Source of the DNA: Rhizorhabdus wittichii RW1 | GTDB lineage: Bacteria; Pseudomonadota; Alphaproteobacteria; Sphingomonadales; Sphingomonadaceae | Assembly (NCBI GenBank): GCA_000016765.1 | Contig: CP000699.1 | Coordinates: 1,736,001-1,800,000, forward strand | Reading direction: 5' to 3' | Length of the DNA stretch: 64,000 nt | Part shown: positions 62,929 to 64,000 of the stretch, piece after piece | How positions within the stretch are numbered: the stretch's first letter is position 1 | Layout: each line of letters opens with the position of its first letter | Program-made: the position numbers and the translations under genes | The notes under the pieces: model-generated | What the model saw: the letters and a program-made list of their open reading frames with translations, nothing else | Database searches by the model: none | Told to the model about the DNA's origin: nothing

Positions 62929-64000
62929 ATGCGCGAACAGCTGAACTTCTATATTGACGGCCAATGGGTTCCACCCGCCGTCAAGCACGACTTCGACGTG
63001 ATAAACCCCGCGAACGAGGAGCCCTGCGCCCGAATTTCGCTAGGTTCGGAGGCGGATGTCGAGCGAGCGGTCGCGGCTGCCAGGCGTGCCTTTGACAGCT
63101 TCTCCAGAACCAGCATTTCCGAACGCGCAGCGTTGCTGGACAAGATCATAGAGATCTACAAACGCCGCCTGCCCGAAATGGCTCACGCCATTTCGATCGA
63201 GATGGGCGCCCCCATGCCGCTCGCTCTCAGCGCGCAGGCGCCAGCCGGACTTGGCTATCTGATCGATGCCCGGTCGCAGCTCGATAGCTTCGAATTCGAA
63301 CATGACGTCGGCAGCGCGCGGATCATCCGCGAGCCTATTGGCGTCGTCGGGATGATCACGCCCTGGAACTGGCCACAGAACCAGATATGCGCGAAGCTCG
63401 GCGCGGCGCTCGCCGCCGGTTGCACCATGGTGCTGAAGCCATCGGAGTTGGCGCCGCTCGATGCCATGCTACTTTCCGAGATCATCGATGAAGCCGGCGT
63501 TCCCGCCGGCGTCTTCAACCTGGTGAACGGCGACGGGGCTCGCGTTGGCGCGGCGCTTCCCGCGCATCCCGACATCGACATGATAAGCTTCACGGGTTCG
63601 ACGCGCGCCGGCCGTTCGATCATGCAGGCAGCCGCCGGCACGATCAAACGTGTCGCGCTCGAACTGGGAGGCAAGAGCCCCAACATCATCCTGGAAAGCG
63701 CCGACCTGGAACGCGCCGTGACCCGCGGGATGATCCATATGGCAAGCAATACGGGACAAAGCTGCAATGCCCCGTCCCGTATGTTGGCGCCGCGCAAATT
63801 CTACGACCAGATCGTCGCGATCGCTGCGAAGGCCGCCACTGCCTTGAAGGTCATGCCGCCGGATGAGGCCGTGAAAGGCGCGATTGGGCCACTCGCCAAC
63901 GCCGCCCAGTTTCACAAGGTGCAGTTGCTCATCCAGAAAGGCATCGAGGAAGGCGCCACGGTCGCCGCGGGTGGCACGGGACGACCGGAGGGCTTCGCTC
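62929..64000 (+). CDS. Aldehyde dehydrogenase, 3' end outside window
   Basis: The first 357 codons of an NAD(P)-dependent aldehyde dehydrogenase; the frame runs off the right edge. The ATG has GAGAGG four bases upstream. MREQLNFYIDGQWVPP is the typical opening; GMITPWNWPQNQICAKLGAA and SFTGSTRAGRSIMQ bind the cofactor; VALELGGKSPNIILESADL and NTGQSCNAPSRML supply glutamate and cysteine. It follows the amidohydrolase by 31 bases, so probably belongs to the same operon. Confidence 0.92.
   Translation, partial: MREQLNFYIDGQWVPPAVKHDFDVINPANEEPCARISLGSEADVERAVAAARRAFDSFSRTSISERAALLDKIIEIYKRRLPEMAHAISIEMGAPMPLALSAQAPAGLGYLIDARSQLDSFEFEHDVGSARIIREPIGVVGMITPWNWPQNQICAKLGAALAAGCTMVLKPSELAPLDAMLLSEIIDEAGVPAGVFNLVNGDGARVGAALPAHPDIDMISFTGSTRAGRSIMQAAAGTIKRVALELGGKSPNIILESADLERAVTRGMIHMASNTGQSCNAPSRMLAPRKFYDQIVAIAAKAATALKVMPPDEAVKGAIGPLANAAQFHKVQLLIQKGIEEGATVAAGGTGRPEGFA

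Noticed and set aside
61269-62930. 553-codon minus-strand frame
   Set aside because: Antisense to the VOC protein and amidohydrolase genes, which have clear motifs and coupled starts.
1-64000. tRNA or rRNA genes as island attachment sites
   Set aside because: None were recognised by eye; a cloverleaf search could not be run, so a missed tRNA remains possible.

Overview
The window looks like a catabolic gene neighbourhood of a sphingomonad (Alphaproteobacteria, Sphingomonadales). The basis is high GC, two complete TonB-dependent receptors plus the remnant of a third, and dense operons of flavin monooxygenases, VOC dioxygenases, SDRs, acyl-CoA enzymes and CoA ligases under GntR, AraC and TetR regulators. 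Both ends are cut: an FAD monooxygenase on the left and an aldehyde dehydrogenase on the right. I saw no rRNA, tRNA or CRISPR array. All functions are inferred from protein motifs read by eye.

Region A (1-16.1 kb) looks like an aromatic ring-cleavage module. It has two flavin hydroxylases, an MFS transporter, two tandem VOC proteins that keep the His-His-Glu metal triad of extradiol dioxygenases, an alpha/beta hydrolase, a DHDPS-type aldolase, an aldehyde dehydrogenase, an old-yellow-enzyme reductase, an SDR, an ornithine-cyclodeaminase-like protein, a GntR/FCD regulator with a perfect 12-bp palindrome in its divergent promoter, and a TonB-dependent receptor.

Region B (16.1-23.7 kb) is an accessory island with mobile-element debris. 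It holds a small XRE regulator, the relic of a second one, a GIY-YIG endonuclease protein, a 58-residue membrane protein, a ParB-domain/DNA methyltransferase fusion, a DUF5681 protein, four iteron-like repeats at exactly 22-bp spacing, two related palindromes, and the frameshifted remains of a large serine recombinase. This is the least ordinary part of the window.

Region C (23.7-34 kb) holds a GMC oxidoreductase, a TonB-dependent receptor, a DUF2817 (M14-like) peptidase, an AraC regulator, a GPH-type symporter, an aldehyde dehydrogenase and a PLP-dependent threonine/serine dehydratase that has no canonical start codon. A truncated XRE fragment lies downstream.

Region D (35-40.9 kb) has an ornithine-cyclodeaminase-like protein, a RidA protein and an FAD amine oxidoreductase in a row, then an AraC regulator, a TIGR02444-like gene overlapping a UbiX flavin prenyltransferase, and a deletion scar joining the start of an enoyl-CoA hydratase to the end of a TonB receptor.

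Region E (41-64 kb) is a CoA-ester (beta-oxidation type) degradation cluster: three acyl-CoA dehydrogenases, two tandem acyl-CoA ligases, hydratases of crotonase and MaoC types, SDRs, a CaiB/BaiF CoA-transferase, a thiolase, a gamma-carbonic-anhydrase-like protein, aldehyde dehydrogenases, an LLM flavin oxidoreductase, a VOC protein and an amidohydrolase. A regulator with two TetR DNA-binding domains sits in the middle, and several promoters share a TATGTTC-like motif that could be its operator. A REP-like hairpin element recurs at 2.3, 41.2 and 51.5 kb.
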